Made by a program: the position numbers and the translations under genes. Below the pieces are notes generated by a model, which had not been told where the DNA came from, made no database searches, and worked only from the letters and a program-made list of their open reading frames with translations. From contig NZ_JAFLWW010000008.1 of assembly GCF_018555685.1 (NCBI RefSeq), positions 1 through 64,000 of the forward strand: DNA of 64,000 bases. Direction: 5' to 3'. Source of the DNA: Aminobacter anthyllidis. GTDB lineage: Bacteria; Pseudomonadota; Alphaproteobacteria; Rhizobiales; Rhizobiaceae. Shown in pieces: positions 28,873 to 37,147 of the stretch. How positions within the stretch are numbered: position 1 is the first letter of the stretch; each line of letters begins with the position of its first letter.

Positions 28873-28904
28873 ACCCTCCTTTGGCCTGCCGGCCAGGGGA
28901 GGGT
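28873..28904. repeat. Imperfect intergenic hairpin
   Basis: ACCCTCC pairs with GGAGGGT around an inner TGGC-CTGC-CGGCCA stem, between the ligase and aldehyde dehydrogenase genes. It resembles a worn copy of the GC-rich extragenic elements elsewhere in the window. Confidence 0.5.
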
Positions 28905-28928
28905 GTTGAACTTGGAAGGACAAAAAAC

Positions 28929-30317
28929 ATGACCGAGACGGTCAAACTCAAATCCCCCATCGATGGCTCGATCTTTGTCGAGCGGCCGGTCGCTTCCGAC
29001 CAGGCGATCAATGCCGCGGTCGAGCGCGCGCGCGCAGCACAAGCCGACTGGGCCAAGGTGCCGGTCGCCGAGCGCGCCGCCTACATGCTCAAGATGCTCG
29101 AAGCACTCGTTGCCATGAGCGACGAGATCGTGCCTGAGCTGGCCTGGCAGATGGGCCGGCCGACCCGCTATGGCGGCGAGTTCGGCGGCGTCAGGGAACG
29201 CACCCAATATATGGTCGAGATCGCCGAGCAGGCGCTCAAGCCGGTTCTCGCGTCCAATCCCAAGGACGGCTTCCTCCGCTACGTGAAGAAGGACCCGCTC
29301 GGCGTGGTCATGGTCATCGCGCCGTGGAATTACCCCTATCTCACCGCCGTCAACACCATCGTGCCTGCACTGATCGCCGGCTCGACCGTCATCCTCAAGC
29401 ATGCCGCGCAGACGCTGCTCGTCGGCGAACGCTTCGCCAAGGCTTTTGAAGTCGCCGGCCTTCCGAAGTACGTTTTCCAGAACCTGGTGCTCAACCATGC
29501 CCAGACCGAGAAGCTGCTCGGCTCGGGCAAGATCGACCACGTCAACTTCACTGGCTCGGTGGCTGGCGGCCGCGCCATCGAGAAGGCCGCGGCCGGTACC
29601 TTCATGACGCTCGGTCTCGAGCTCGGCGGCAAGGACCCGGCCTATGTCCTGCCGGACGCCAAGCTCGACCATGCGGTTGCCAATCTGGTCGAAGGCGCGT
29701 TCTTCAACTCGGGCCAGTGCTGCTGCGGCATCGAGCGCGTCTACGTCCACGAGAAGATCTACGACCAGTTCGTCGAGGGCTTCATCGCCGAGACCAGGAG
29801 CTACGTGCTCGGTAACCCGCTCGAACAGGCAACGACGATGGGGCCGATGGCCCAGGCGCGCCTCGCCGACTTCATCCGCGAGCAGAAGGCCGAAGCCCTG
29901 CGCAAGGGTGCGGTCGCGCACATGAACACCAAAGACGCCCAAGACAAGGAAGGTTCGCCCTACCTGCCGGCGGAGGTGCTGACCAATGTCGACCACCAGA
30001 TGTCCGTCATGCGTGACGAAAGCTTCGGCCCCGTCGTCGGCATCATGAAGGTGCGCAATGACGAAGAGGCGATCGCGTTGATGAACGACAGCCCCTACGG
30101 CCTGACCGCCTCGATCTGGACCGCCGACACCGAGCACGCCATCTCGGTCGGCGACCGCGTCGAGACGGGCACCGTGTTCATGAACCGCTGCGACTATCTC
30201 GATCCGGCACTCGTGTGGACCGGCGTCAAGGACACCGGCAAGGGTGCTGCCCTGTCGCAGATCGGCTACGACAACCTGACCCGGCCGAAGTCCTATCACC
30301 TGCGCGAAAAGATCTGA
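28929..30317 (+). CDS. Aldehyde dehydrogenase
   Basis: This is a 462-aa NAD(P)-dependent aldehyde dehydrogenase. APWNYPYL carries the catalytic Asn, LELGGKDP the general-base Glu, and NSGQCCCG (residues 260-267) the nucleophile Cys265, flanked by two further cysteines, which is uncommon. The start ATG gives the family N-terminus MTETVKLKSPIDGS. It lies between the gamma-glutamyl ligase and the iron alcohol dehydrogenase, so it probably oxidises the aldehyde that the latter makes. Its length is slightly short for the family but complete. Confidence 0.92.
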   Translation: MTETVKLKSPIDGSIFVERPVASDQAINAAVERARAAQADWAKVPVAERAAYMLKMLEALVAMSDEIVPELAWQMGRPTRYGGEFGGVRERTQYMVEIAEQALKPVLASNPKDGFLRYVKKDPLGVVMVIAPWNYPYLTAVNTIVPALIAGSTVILKHAAQTLLVGERFAKAFEVAGLPKYVFQNLVLNHAQTEKLLGSGKIDHVNFTGSVAGGRAIEKAAAGTFMTLGLELGGKDPAYVLPDAKLDHAVANLVEGAFFNSGQCCCGIERVYVHEKIYDQFVEGFIAETRSYVLGNPLEQATTMGPMAQARLADFIREQKAEALRKGAVAHMNTKDAQDKEGSPYLPAEVLTNVDHQMSVMRDESFGPVVGIMKVRNDEEAIALMNDSPYGLTASIWTADTEHAISVGDRVETGTVFMNRCDYLDPALVWTGVKDTGKGAALSQIGYDNLTRPKSYHLREKI

Positions 30318-30355
30318 TTTCCCGAACACCAATCTGATTTCCTGAAAGCGAAGAC

Positions 30356-31528
30356 ATGTCCAAACTCGTTTCCAAGTGGAACTACCCGACAACAGTTCGT
30401 TTCGGCGCCGGCCGCATCTCCGAGCTGCCCGATGTGCTTGCCGCCACCGGCATCAAGAAGCCGCTGTTCGTCACCGATCCGGGCCTTGCCAAACTGCCGG
30501 TCGTGGCCTCGACGCTGAAGATCCTCGACGACGCCAAGGTGCCCTACGGCGTCTTCTCCGACGTCAAGCCGAACCCGGTCGAATCGAACCTCACCGCCGG
30601 CATCGCGGTATTCAAGAAGGGCAAGCATGACGGCGTCATCGCCTTCGGCGGCGGCTCGGCGCTCGATTTGGGCAAGCTGATCGCCTTCCAGGCCGGACAG
30701 ACGCTTCCAGTGTGGGATTTCGAGGACGTCGGCGACTGGTGGACCCGCGCAAACTCGGATGCGATCGCCCCGATCATCGCCGTGCCGACCACGGCCGGCA
30801 CCGGTTCCGAAGTCGGCCGCGCCGGCGTCATCACCAATGAAGAGACCCACACCAAGAAGGTCATCTTCCATCCCAAGCTTTTGCCGGCGATCGTCATCGC
30901 CGATCCGGAGCTTTCGGTCGGCATGCCGTCCTTCATCACCGCCGGCACCGGCATGGACGCCTTCGCGCACTGCCTCGAAGCCTATTGCGCGCCTGGCTAC
31001 CATCCGATGGCCGACGGCATCGCGGTTGAAGGCATCCGGCTGGTGTTCGAGAACCTGCCCAAGGCCTATGCCAACGGCAAGGACTTGGCGGCGCGCGCCC
31101 ACATGATGAGCGCTGCCGCGATGGGTGCCGCCGCCTTCCAGAAAGGCCTGGGCGCGATCCATTCGCTGTCGCATCCGATCGGCGCGCTCTACGACACCCA
31201 CCACGGCATGACCAACGCCGTGTTCATGCCCTATGTGCTCGCCTTCAACCGCGACGCCATCGAGGAGCGCATCGCGCGCCTGTCCGCCTATTGCGGCATC
31301 AAGGGCGGCTTCGACGGTTTCGCCAAGGCGGTGATCAAGCTGCGCAAGGAACTCAAGGTGCCGCACGCGCTGCCCGGCCTGATCAAGGGCCTCGACATGG
31401 ACAAGAAGCGCAAGGCCCTGATCGCCGACATGGCGGTCGTCGATCCGACCGCTGGCGGCAACCCGGTCAAGCTCAGCAAGAAGGCGGCGCTCGGCTTGCT
31501 TGAAAACGCCATCGAAGGGACGGTTTGA
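30356..31528 (+). CDS. Iron-containing alcohol dehydrogenase
   Basis: This is a 390-aa group III alcohol dehydrogenase. GGGSALDLGK (98-107) binds NAD. The metal ligands appear as Asp201, His205, His269 and His283, within GTGMDAFAHCLEAY and HSLSHPIGALYDTHHG. It converts a primary alcohol to an aldehyde. It is 38 bases downstream of the aldehyde dehydrogenase gene, and together they would turn a hydroxyl group into a carboxylate. Its presence, instead of a PuuB-type amine oxidase, points to an amino alcohol rather than putrescine. Confidence 0.92.
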   Translation: MSKLVSKWNYPTTVRFGAGRISELPDVLAATGIKKPLFVTDPGLAKLPVVASTLKILDDAKVPYGVFSDVKPNPVESNLTAGIAVFKKGKHDGVIAFGGGSALDLGKLIAFQAGQTLPVWDFEDVGDWWTRANSDAIAPIIAVPTTAGTGSEVGRAGVITNEETHTKKVIFHPKLLPAIVIADPELSVGMPSFITAGTGMDAFAHCLEAYCAPGYHPMADGIAVEGIRLVFENLPKAYANGKDLAARAHMMSAAAMGAAAFQKGLGAIHSLSHPIGALYDTHHGMTNAVFMPYVLAFNRDAIEERIARLSAYCGIKGGFDGFAKAVIKLRKELKVPHALPGLIKGLDMDKKRKALIADMAVVDPTAGGNPVKLSKKAALGLLENAIEGTV

Positions 31529-31646
31529 GACTAGTGCTGGGACACGATCCCGAATTGTATAGTCGGCAAAACAAAGGGGAGGGGTTTGGGAGGCATCCGG
31601 AATTTAATTAGCCGGTAAACAACGGCGACGATTGCGACAACCGATT

Positions 31647-31663
31647 AAAAGTAGTTAACTTTT
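31647..31663. promoter_or_regulatory. AT-rich palindrome upstream of the ABC operon
   Basis: AAAAGT and ACTTTT are perfect 6-bp arms around AGTTA. It lies 104 bases before the substrate-binding protein gene and is a candidate operator or promoter element. Confidence 0.35.
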
Positions 31664-31695
31664 TTCCACTGCGGGCGCCGGCTTCATGGAACTTT

Positions 31696-31712
31696 CATGT
31701 GACTGTCACATG
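31696..31712. promoter_or_regulatory. 17-bp palindrome before the ABC operon
   Basis: CATGTGACTGTCACATG has perfect 8-bp arms around a single T, 55 bases before the start of the substrate-binding protein. Such odd-length dyads are typical operators for dimeric regulators; it could also form a leader hairpin. Confidence 0.6.
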
Positions 31713-31767
31713 GAGTCGATACCGCATCGCAGGCGTCTCATGGCGTCAGTTCAACGGAGAGAACAAC

Positions 31768-32874
31768 ATGTTCAAGTTTGCAGGGAAAGTGCTTTCCCTA
31801 AGCGCGGCGTCGCTGATGGTGACGACGGCTTTTGTGTCGGCCCAGGATATGGCCGCACTCGAAGCCGCCGCGAAGGCGGAGGGCCAGCTGACCACGATCG
31901 CGCTGCCGCATGACTGGTGCGGCTATGGCGCCGTCATCGAAGGTTTCAAGAAGAAGTATCCCGAGATCACCGTCAACGAGCTGAACCCCGACGCGGGCTC
32001 CAGCGACGAGATCGAAGCCATTAAGGCGAACAAGGACAACAAGGGCCCGCAGGCGCCTGACGTCATCGACGTCGGTCTCTCCTACGGCCCGCAGGCCAAG
32101 GCCGATGGCCTGATCCAGCCTTACAAGGTCGCGACCTGGGATTCGATCCCGGACACCGCCAAGGATGCTGACGGCTTCTGGTACGGCGACTATTACGGCG
32201 TGCTGTCCTTCGAAGTGAACAAGGACCTCGTCAAGAACGTGCCGGCCGACTGGGCCGACCTGCTCAAGGACGAATACAAGAACTCGGTTGCGCTCGCCGG
32301 TGACCCGCGCGCGTCCAACCAGGCGATCCAGGGCGTCTATGCCGCCGGTCTCGGCTCGGGTGCCACCGACGCCGCTTCGGCTGCCGAGAAGGGCCTCGCC
32401 TTCTTCAAGGAACTGAACGCCAAGGGCAACTTCGTGCCGGTCATCGGCAAGTCGGCCACCCTCGCACAGGGCCAGACCCCGATCCTGATCACCTGGGACT
32501 ACAACGCCCTTGCTGGCCGCGACACGCTCAACGGCAACCCGCCGGTCGACGTCGTCGTCCCGGCTTCGGGCGTCGTTGCCGGCGTCTATGTCCAGGCGAT
32601 CAGCGCCTATGCGCCGCATCCGAACGCAGCCAAGCTGTGGATGGAGTATCTCTACTCCGACGAAGGTCAGCTCGGCTGGCTGAAGGGCTACTGCCACCCG
32701 ATCCGCTTCAACGATCTCGCCAAGAACGGCAAGATCCCGCAGGAGATGCTCGACAAGCTGCCGCCGGCCGCTGCCTATGAAAAGGCCGTGTTCCCGACGC
32801 TTGACGACCAGGCCAAGGGCAAGGAAGCGATCACCAAGCAGTGGGATGCCGTTGTCGGCGCCAACGTTCAGTAA
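31768..32874 (+). CDS. ABC transporter substrate-binding protein, Fe/polyamine type
   Basis: This is a 368-aa periplasmic protein. The Sec signal peptide covers about residues 1-25 (ending VSAQ). The mature part has the type II binding-protein fold seen in iron, polyamine and aminoalkylphosphonate importers. Two cysteines (HDWCGYG and KGYCHP) may form a disulfide. GGAGAG before the ATG supports this start. It heads an operon with two permeases and an ATPase. The ligand is unknown; the amine genes upstream make an amine or aminophosphonate plausible. Confidence 0.86.
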   Translation: MFKFAGKVLSLSAASLMVTTAFVSAQDMAALEAAAKAEGQLTTIALPHDWCGYGAVIEGFKKKYPEITVNELNPDAGSSDEIEAIKANKDNKGPQAPDVIDVGLSYGPQAKADGLIQPYKVATWDSIPDTAKDADGFWYGDYYGVLSFEVNKDLVKNVPADWADLLKDEYKNSVALAGDPRASNQAIQGVYAAGLGSGATDAASAAEKGLAFFKELNAKGNFVPVIGKSATLAQGQTPILITWDYNALAGRDTLNGNPPVDVVVPASGVVAGVYVQAISAYAPHPNAAKLWMEYLYSDEGQLGWLKGYCHPIRFNDLAKNGKIPQEMLDKLPPAAAYEKAVFPTLDDQAKGKEAITKQWDAVVGANVQ

Positions 32875-32890
32875 CTGAACATCTGCTATC

Positions 32891-32919
32891 GCGGGCGGCT
32901 TCGCGGCCGCCCGCTTTTT
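32891..32919 (+). terminator. Attenuating terminator after the substrate-binding protein
   Basis: GCGGGCGGC and GCCGCCCGC form a 9-bp stem with a TTCGCG loop followed by TTTTT. It sits between the binding-protein gene and the first permease, so most transcripts should stop here and favour the binding protein. Confidence 0.85.
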
Positions 32920-32938
32920 CTCTCAAGACGGCGCCCCG

Positions 32939-33853
32939 ATGACCCAAGCCAGCATATCAGACACGGCCATCGCCTCACGCTCCGCTCCGCCGGACGCTCG
33001 CAGCGGTTTCCGCTTGCCGACCCATTGGCTCGGCGTTGCGCCATTCTTCATCTTCGCCCTGATGTTTTTGATCCTGCCGACGCTCTATCTCGTCGTCGGC
33101 GCGTTCCAGAACGACCAGGGCCAGTACACGCTCGACAACATCCGCCAGCTCTTCATCGACAAGTCGATCCGCGATGCCTACTGGGTATCGATCAAGATCA
33201 GCTTCTGGTCGGCCACCGTCGGCGCCTTCATCGGCCTGGCCATGGCGATCGCCATCGTGCGCGGTGGCTTGCCCGCCTGGGTGCGCTCGTCGACGATGAC
33301 GTTTTCGGGCGTCGCCTCCAATTTCGCCGGCGTGCCGCTGGCATTCGCCTTCCTCGCCACGCTCGGGCGTCTCGGCTTGGTTACCGTGCTTCTGCGTGGC
33401 ATCGGCATCGACATCTACGCGCTGGGCTTCAACGTGCTCACGTCGTGGGGCCTCATCATCGTCTACCTGTTCTTCCAGATCCCGCTGATGATCGTCATCA
33501 TCACGCCGGCGATCGATGGGCTGAAGCGTGAATGGGGCGAGGCGGCTGCCACGCTCGGCGCCACCACCTGGCAGTACTGGCGCATGGTCGTCATCCCGGT
33601 GCTGTGGCCGAGCTTCCTCGGCACCGTCATCCTGCTGTTCGCCAATTCCTTCGGCGCCATCGCCACGGCTTATGCCTTCACCGGCTCGTCGCTCAACATC
33701 GTGCCGATCAAGCTCTATGCCCAGATCCGCGGCGACGTGCTGCACAATCCGCATCTCGGCTACGCGCTGGCCTTCGGCATGATCGTCGTCACCGGCCTCG
33801 CCAACATCTTCTACATCTGGTTCCGCACCCGCAGCGAGAGGTGGCTGAAATGA
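32939..33853 (+). CDS. ABC transporter permease
   Basis: This is a 304-aa inner-membrane protein with six or so spans. The EAA loop that docks with the ATPase reads EWGEAAATLGATTWQYWRMVVIPVL (part). It belongs to the PotB/FbpB-like BPD permeases. The N-terminal 30 residues are hydrophilic and precede the first span (LGVAPFFIFALMFLILPTLYLVV). The stop overlaps the start of the second permease (ATGA). Confidence 0.9.
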   Translation: MTQASISDTAIASRSAPPDARSGFRLPTHWLGVAPFFIFALMFLILPTLYLVVGAFQNDQGQYTLDNIRQLFIDKSIRDAYWVSIKISFWSATVGAFIGLAMAIAIVRGGLPAWVRSSTMTFSGVASNFAGVPLAFAFLATLGRLGLVTVLLRGIGIDIYALGFNVLTSWGLIIVYLFFQIPLMIVIITPAIDGLKREWGEAAATLGATTWQYWRMVVIPVLWPSFLGTVILLFANSFGAIATAYAFTGSSLNIVPIKLYAQIRGDVLHNPHLGYALAFGMIVVTGLANIFYIWFRTRSERWLK

Positions 33854-34641
33854 AGACCAGTCGCTTCTGGGCCTGGCTCGTCTTTGTCGTCGGTGCCGCC
33901 TATTTCTTCATTCCGCTGATCGCCACCTTCGAGTTCTCGCTGCGCATGCGCCGCGGCGTCTATTCCTTTGACGCCTACCGCGTCGTGCTCGGCGATGCGC
34001 GTTTCCAGGAGACCTTCGCCTATTCGGTGACGGTCGCCGTGTTCACCATCCTGCTCGGCGTGTTCCTCGTCGTGCCGACCGCCTACTGGATCAGGCTGCG
34101 CATGCCGCAGCTGAGGCCTATCGTCGAGTTCATCACGCTTTTGCCGCTGGTCATCCCGGCGATCGTCATCGTCTTCGGCTACATCAGGATGTACGGCTCG
34201 AACTCGCCGCTGCCGTTCCTCGGCTCGGCGCGCGGCACCGACGCGCTCCTGGTCATCGGCTATGCGACGCTGGCACTGCCTTACATGTACCGGGCCGTCG
34301 ACACCGGCCTGCGCACCATCGACGTGCGCACGCTGACCGAGGCGGCCCAGATTCTCGGTGCCGGCTGGACCACGATCATCGCCCGCGTCATCCTGCCCAA
34401 CGTGCTGATCGCCGTGCTGTCGGGCGCCTTCCTGACCTTCGCCATCGTCATCGGCGAGTTCACCCTGGCCAGCCTGCTCAACCGCCCGGCCTTCGGTCCT
34501 TATCTGCAGAACATCGGCGCCAACCGCGCCTATGAGCCGGCCGCGCTTGCGGTCATCGCGTTTGCCATCACCTGGGGCTGCATGTCGGTGATCCAGATCC
34601 TCGCACGTTTCGCGCCGAAGTCGGCAAACCGCCCGAACTGA
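33850..34641 (+). CDS. ABC transporter permease
   Basis: This is a 263-aa inner-membrane protein of the PotC/FbpB half type, with six expected spans. The EAA-like segment is TLTEAAQILGAGWTTIIARVILPNV. The start is fixed by ATGA overlap with the upstream permease; a longer open frame upstream was rejected. It pairs with the other permease to form the translocation channel and ends 19 bases before the ATPase gene. Confidence 0.9.
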   Translation: MKTSRFWAWLVFVVGAAYFFIPLIATFEFSLRMRRGVYSFDAYRVVLGDARFQETFAYSVTVAVFTILLGVFLVVPTAYWIRLRMPQLRPIVEFITLLPLVIPAIVIVFGYIRMYGSNSPLPFLGSARGTDALLVIGYATLALPYMYRAVDTGLRTIDVRTLTEAAQILGAGWTTIIARVILPNVLIAVLSGAFLTFAIVIGEFTLASLLNRPAFGPYLQNIGANRAYEPAALAVIAFAITWGCMSVIQILARFAPKSANRPN

Positions 34642-34660
34642 ACAAGAAGAGCACAAGCCA

Positions 34661-35725
34661 ATGGCCGATCCCTTTCTCAGCATCCAGAACGTCAAGAAGT
34701 CTTTCGGCAACGTCGCCGTGGTCAAGGACTTCAACCTCGACGTCGGTGCCGGCGAGTTCGTCTCCTTCCTCGGGCCATCGGGCTGCGGCAAGACCACCAT
34801 GCTGCGCATCGTCGCCGGCTTCGAGGAGCCCAGCGCCGGCAAGGTGCTGATCGGCGGCAAGGACGTCACCGGCCTCAAGCCCAACCAGCGCAACATCGGC
34901 ATGGTGTTCCAGGCCTACGCGCTGTTCCCCAATCTGACCGTCGCCCAGAACATCGGCTTCGGCCTCAAGGTCGCCGGCATGCCCAAGGCCGAGGCCCAGG
35001 CGCGCATCGACGAGATGCTCGGCATCATCAAGCTGCCCGACTTCGGCGATCGCTATCCCTACCAGCTCTCCGGCGGCCAGCAGCAGCGCATTGCGCTCGC
35101 GCGCGCCCTTGCGCCGAAGCCCAAGCTCTTGCTGCTCGACGAGCCGCTGTCGGCGCTCGACGCCAAGGTGCGCATCTCGCTGCGCGAGGAAATCCGCTCG
35201 ATCCAGAAGAAGCTAGGCATCACCACCATCTTCGTCACCCACGACCAGGAAGAGGCGCTGTCGATGTCCGACCGCATCGTGGTGATGAACGAGGGCCGCG
35301 CCGACCAGACCGGCACGCCGTTCGAGATCTACAACCGCCCGTCGACCAAGTTCGTCGCCAATTTCGTCGGCACGCTCAACGTGCTCGAAGGCACGATCAG
35401 CGACGCGGCTTCCGGCACCGTCAAGATCAACGCTGAGGAGATCGGCCTCAAGGGCAAGCTCAACGGCTCCAAGTCTGGCGACACGCTGTCGCTCGCGCTG
35501 CGTCCCGAGGCGATCTCGCTTGGCCGCAAGGCCGGCAACGATTCGAACCTCACCGGCCAGATCGCCGACGTGCATTTCCTGGGCTCGGTCATCCGCGTCC
35601 GCGTCGGCGTCGGCCAGAACGTCGTCTCGCTCGACACCTTCAACAGCCCGAGCAGCCCGCCGCCGGTCGTCGGCCAGAAGACCGAGATCAGTTTTTCCTC
35701 CGGCGACGTGCTGGTGCTGCACTAG
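34661..35725 (+). CDS. ABC transporter ATP-binding protein (PotA-like)
   Basis: This is a 354-aa protein. Walker A is GPSGCGKT (38-45), the signature LSGGQQQR lies near 133-140 and Walker B reads LLLLDEPLSALD. A C-terminal TOBE domain (about 270-350) is typical of PotA, MalK and FbpC-type ATPases. It powers the importer encoded by the three genes upstream and closes the operon; a strong terminator follows 28 bases later. Confidence 0.93.
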   Translation: MADPFLSIQNVKKSFGNVAVVKDFNLDVGAGEFVSFLGPSGCGKTTMLRIVAGFEEPSAGKVLIGGKDVTGLKPNQRNIGMVFQAYALFPNLTVAQNIGFGLKVAGMPKAEAQARIDEMLGIIKLPDFGDRYPYQLSGGQQQRIALARALAPKPKLLLLDEPLSALDAKVRISLREEIRSIQKKLGITTIFVTHDQEEALSMSDRIVVMNEGRADQTGTPFEIYNRPSTKFVANFVGTLNVLEGTISDAASGTVKINAEEIGLKGKLNGSKSGDTLSLALRPEAISLGRKAGNDSNLTGQIADVHFLGSVIRVRVGVGQNVVSLDTFNSPSSPPPVVGQKTEISFSSGDVLVLH

Positions 35726-35753
35726 GGGGCTTTGTATCGAACAAATCCCAAGC

Positions 35754-35787
35754 AAAGCGGGGAAGGCTTTCCCCGCTTTTTGCTTTT
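35754..35787 (+). terminator. Intrinsic terminator of the ABC operon
   Basis: An 11-bp perfect stem (AAAGCGGGGAA / TTCCCCGCTTT) closes a GGCT loop and is followed by a T-rich tract. Confidence 0.9.
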
Positions 35788-36099
35788 TTGGCTGGCGCTG
35801 CCTTGGGCTTTCGCCGCAGCCCGGCAGTTCGGCGCAGATCGCCATGCGCCTCATTCCTTCGCACCCCTCTCTGGCCTGCCGGCGTTCGACGCTCGAAAAG
35901 CCAAGCAATTGGCTTTTCGTCCGCTACGCGGACTGCGTCTCACCCCCCACAAGGAGGGAGATTAGTCTCGTCGCCGGCGGCGCTCATCCTGGAACATCGT
36001 AGGGATTAGCCTAGCGATGTTGGCGATTGGCCGAGAGGTCGATGACGGACGGCCCCGAGCCCCCTTCCCAAACCCGCCGCCGCCCTGTTTAGTCCCGAC
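35788..36099. other. Intergenic stretch with one strong hairpin
   Basis: There is no credible gene between the ABC terminator and lysR. The notable element is a perfect 11-bp hairpin with a GCAA (GNRA) loop at 35894-35919 (CGAAAAGCCAA / TTGGCTTTTCG). The flanks are GC-rich and look like remnants of rhizobial extragenic repeats. The lysR promoter must lie near the right end, but no clear boxes are visible. Confidence 0.5.
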
Positions 36100-37011
36100 A
36101 TGGCCTTCACGCTTCGTCAGCTTCAGTTCTTCGTCGCCGTCGCCGAGCAGGGCACGATTTCGCGCGCGGCGCAGAACCTGTCGATCTCGCAGTCGTCGGT
36201 CACCGAGGCGATCAAGGAACTGGAGGGCGACCTCGGCGTCGAGCTGTTCGAGCGCCATCCGCGCGGCCTCAACATCACCCACAAGGGCCACCAGTTCCTG
36301 CGCCACGCCACCAAGATCCTCGCCGACGTCTCGGACGCCCGGCGTACCTTCTTTGGCGGCCAGACGGCAACGACTGGCCAGCTCAAGCTCGGCGTCACTT
36401 CGCTTGTCGCCGGCTACGTCCTGTCCGACCTGCTGGCGCGCTACCGTCGCGCCCATCCGGCGGTCGAGATTTCGGCGATCGAGGACAATGGCGACTATCT
36501 CGAGCACCTTTTGGTCGGCGGCAAGCTCGACCTTGCCGTCATGGTGACCTCCAATCTGCGCGACCGCATGGCGCTGCAGTCGGAAATTCTCGAGGTCTCG
36601 GCCTACAGGCTGTGGCTGCCGCTCGGCCACCGGCTCGCTTCGGCCGAGATCATCAGCGTCGGCGACATCGCGTCCGAGCAGCTGATCATGCTGACGGTCG
36701 ACGAGATCGAGGAGAACACCGGCAAGCTGCTTGCCGCCATCGGCGCCAAGCCGCATGTCGCCTTCCGCACGCGCTCGGTCGAGGCCGTGCGCTCACTGGT
36801 GGCGACCGGGGCAGGGGTGGCACTTTTGCCCGACCTCGTCTACCGGCCGTGGTCGCTCGAAGGCGACCGAATCGAATCCCGCGACGTCTCCGGTTCGCTG
36901 CCCGTGGTGCAGGTCGGCATGGTGTGGCGGCGCGGCTCGTCGCTGCCGGCGGCGGCGCGCGATTTCATCGGCATCGCCCAGGCGCAGCGCGCCGTCCGCC
37001 AGAAGCTTTGA
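36100..37011 (+). CDS. LysR family transcriptional regulator
   Basis: This is a 303-aa protein. The N-terminal winged helix-turn-helix covers residues 4-62 (LRQLQFFVAVAEQGTISRAAQ, part). The effector-binding domain begins near 90 (TGQLKLGVTSLVAGYVL). It is transcribed in the same direction as the following polyamine-type importer, unlike the usual divergent layout. A symmetric T-N11-A site lies in the short gap between it and that operon, so it probably controls the importer and the aminobutyraldehyde dehydrogenase. Confidence 0.9.
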   Translation: MAFTLRQLQFFVAVAEQGTISRAAQNLSISQSSVTEAIKELEGDLGVELFERHPRGLNITHKGHQFLRHATKILADVSDARRTFFGGQTATTGQLKLGVTSLVAGYVLSDLLARYRRAHPAVEISAIEDNGDYLEHLLVGGKLDLAVMVTSNLRDRMALQSEILEVSAYRLWLPLGHRLASAEIISVGDIASEQLIMLTVDEIEENTGKLLAAIGAKPHVAFRTRSVEAVRSLVATGAGVALLPDLVYRPWSLEGDRIESRDVSGSLPVVQVGMVWRRGSSLPAAARDFIGIAQAQRAVRQKL

Positions 37012-37020
37012 CGTAGCCGT

Positions 37021-37045
37021 CAGATATCGGAAAAACCGATATCAC
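37021..37045. promoter_or_regulatory. Probable LysR-type binding box (T-N11-A)
   Basis: GATATCGG and CCGATATC are perfect 8-bp arms around AAAAA (37023-37043). Read as a LysR box, it contains T-N11-A (TCGG, five A, CCGA) in a perfect dyad. It is 105 bases before the binding-protein gene. A simple hairpin ending lysR is the alternative, but there is no T-run. Confidence 0.6.
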
Positions 37046-37147
37046 CCTTCTTTCGAATGAATTTGCGAAACCTGCGCTTTGGCAGCACCTTTCGTTTCAG
37101 GGCAATGCCGCCGGTCGAGAGCGGCTCCTGCAAATGGGAGGATCGAG

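Noticed and set aside
24976-31528. Histidine utilisation (hut) operon
   Set aside because: Only the N-formylglutamate-amidohydrolase family gene fits; hutH, hutU, hutI and hutF are absent and the other genes point to amine breakdown.
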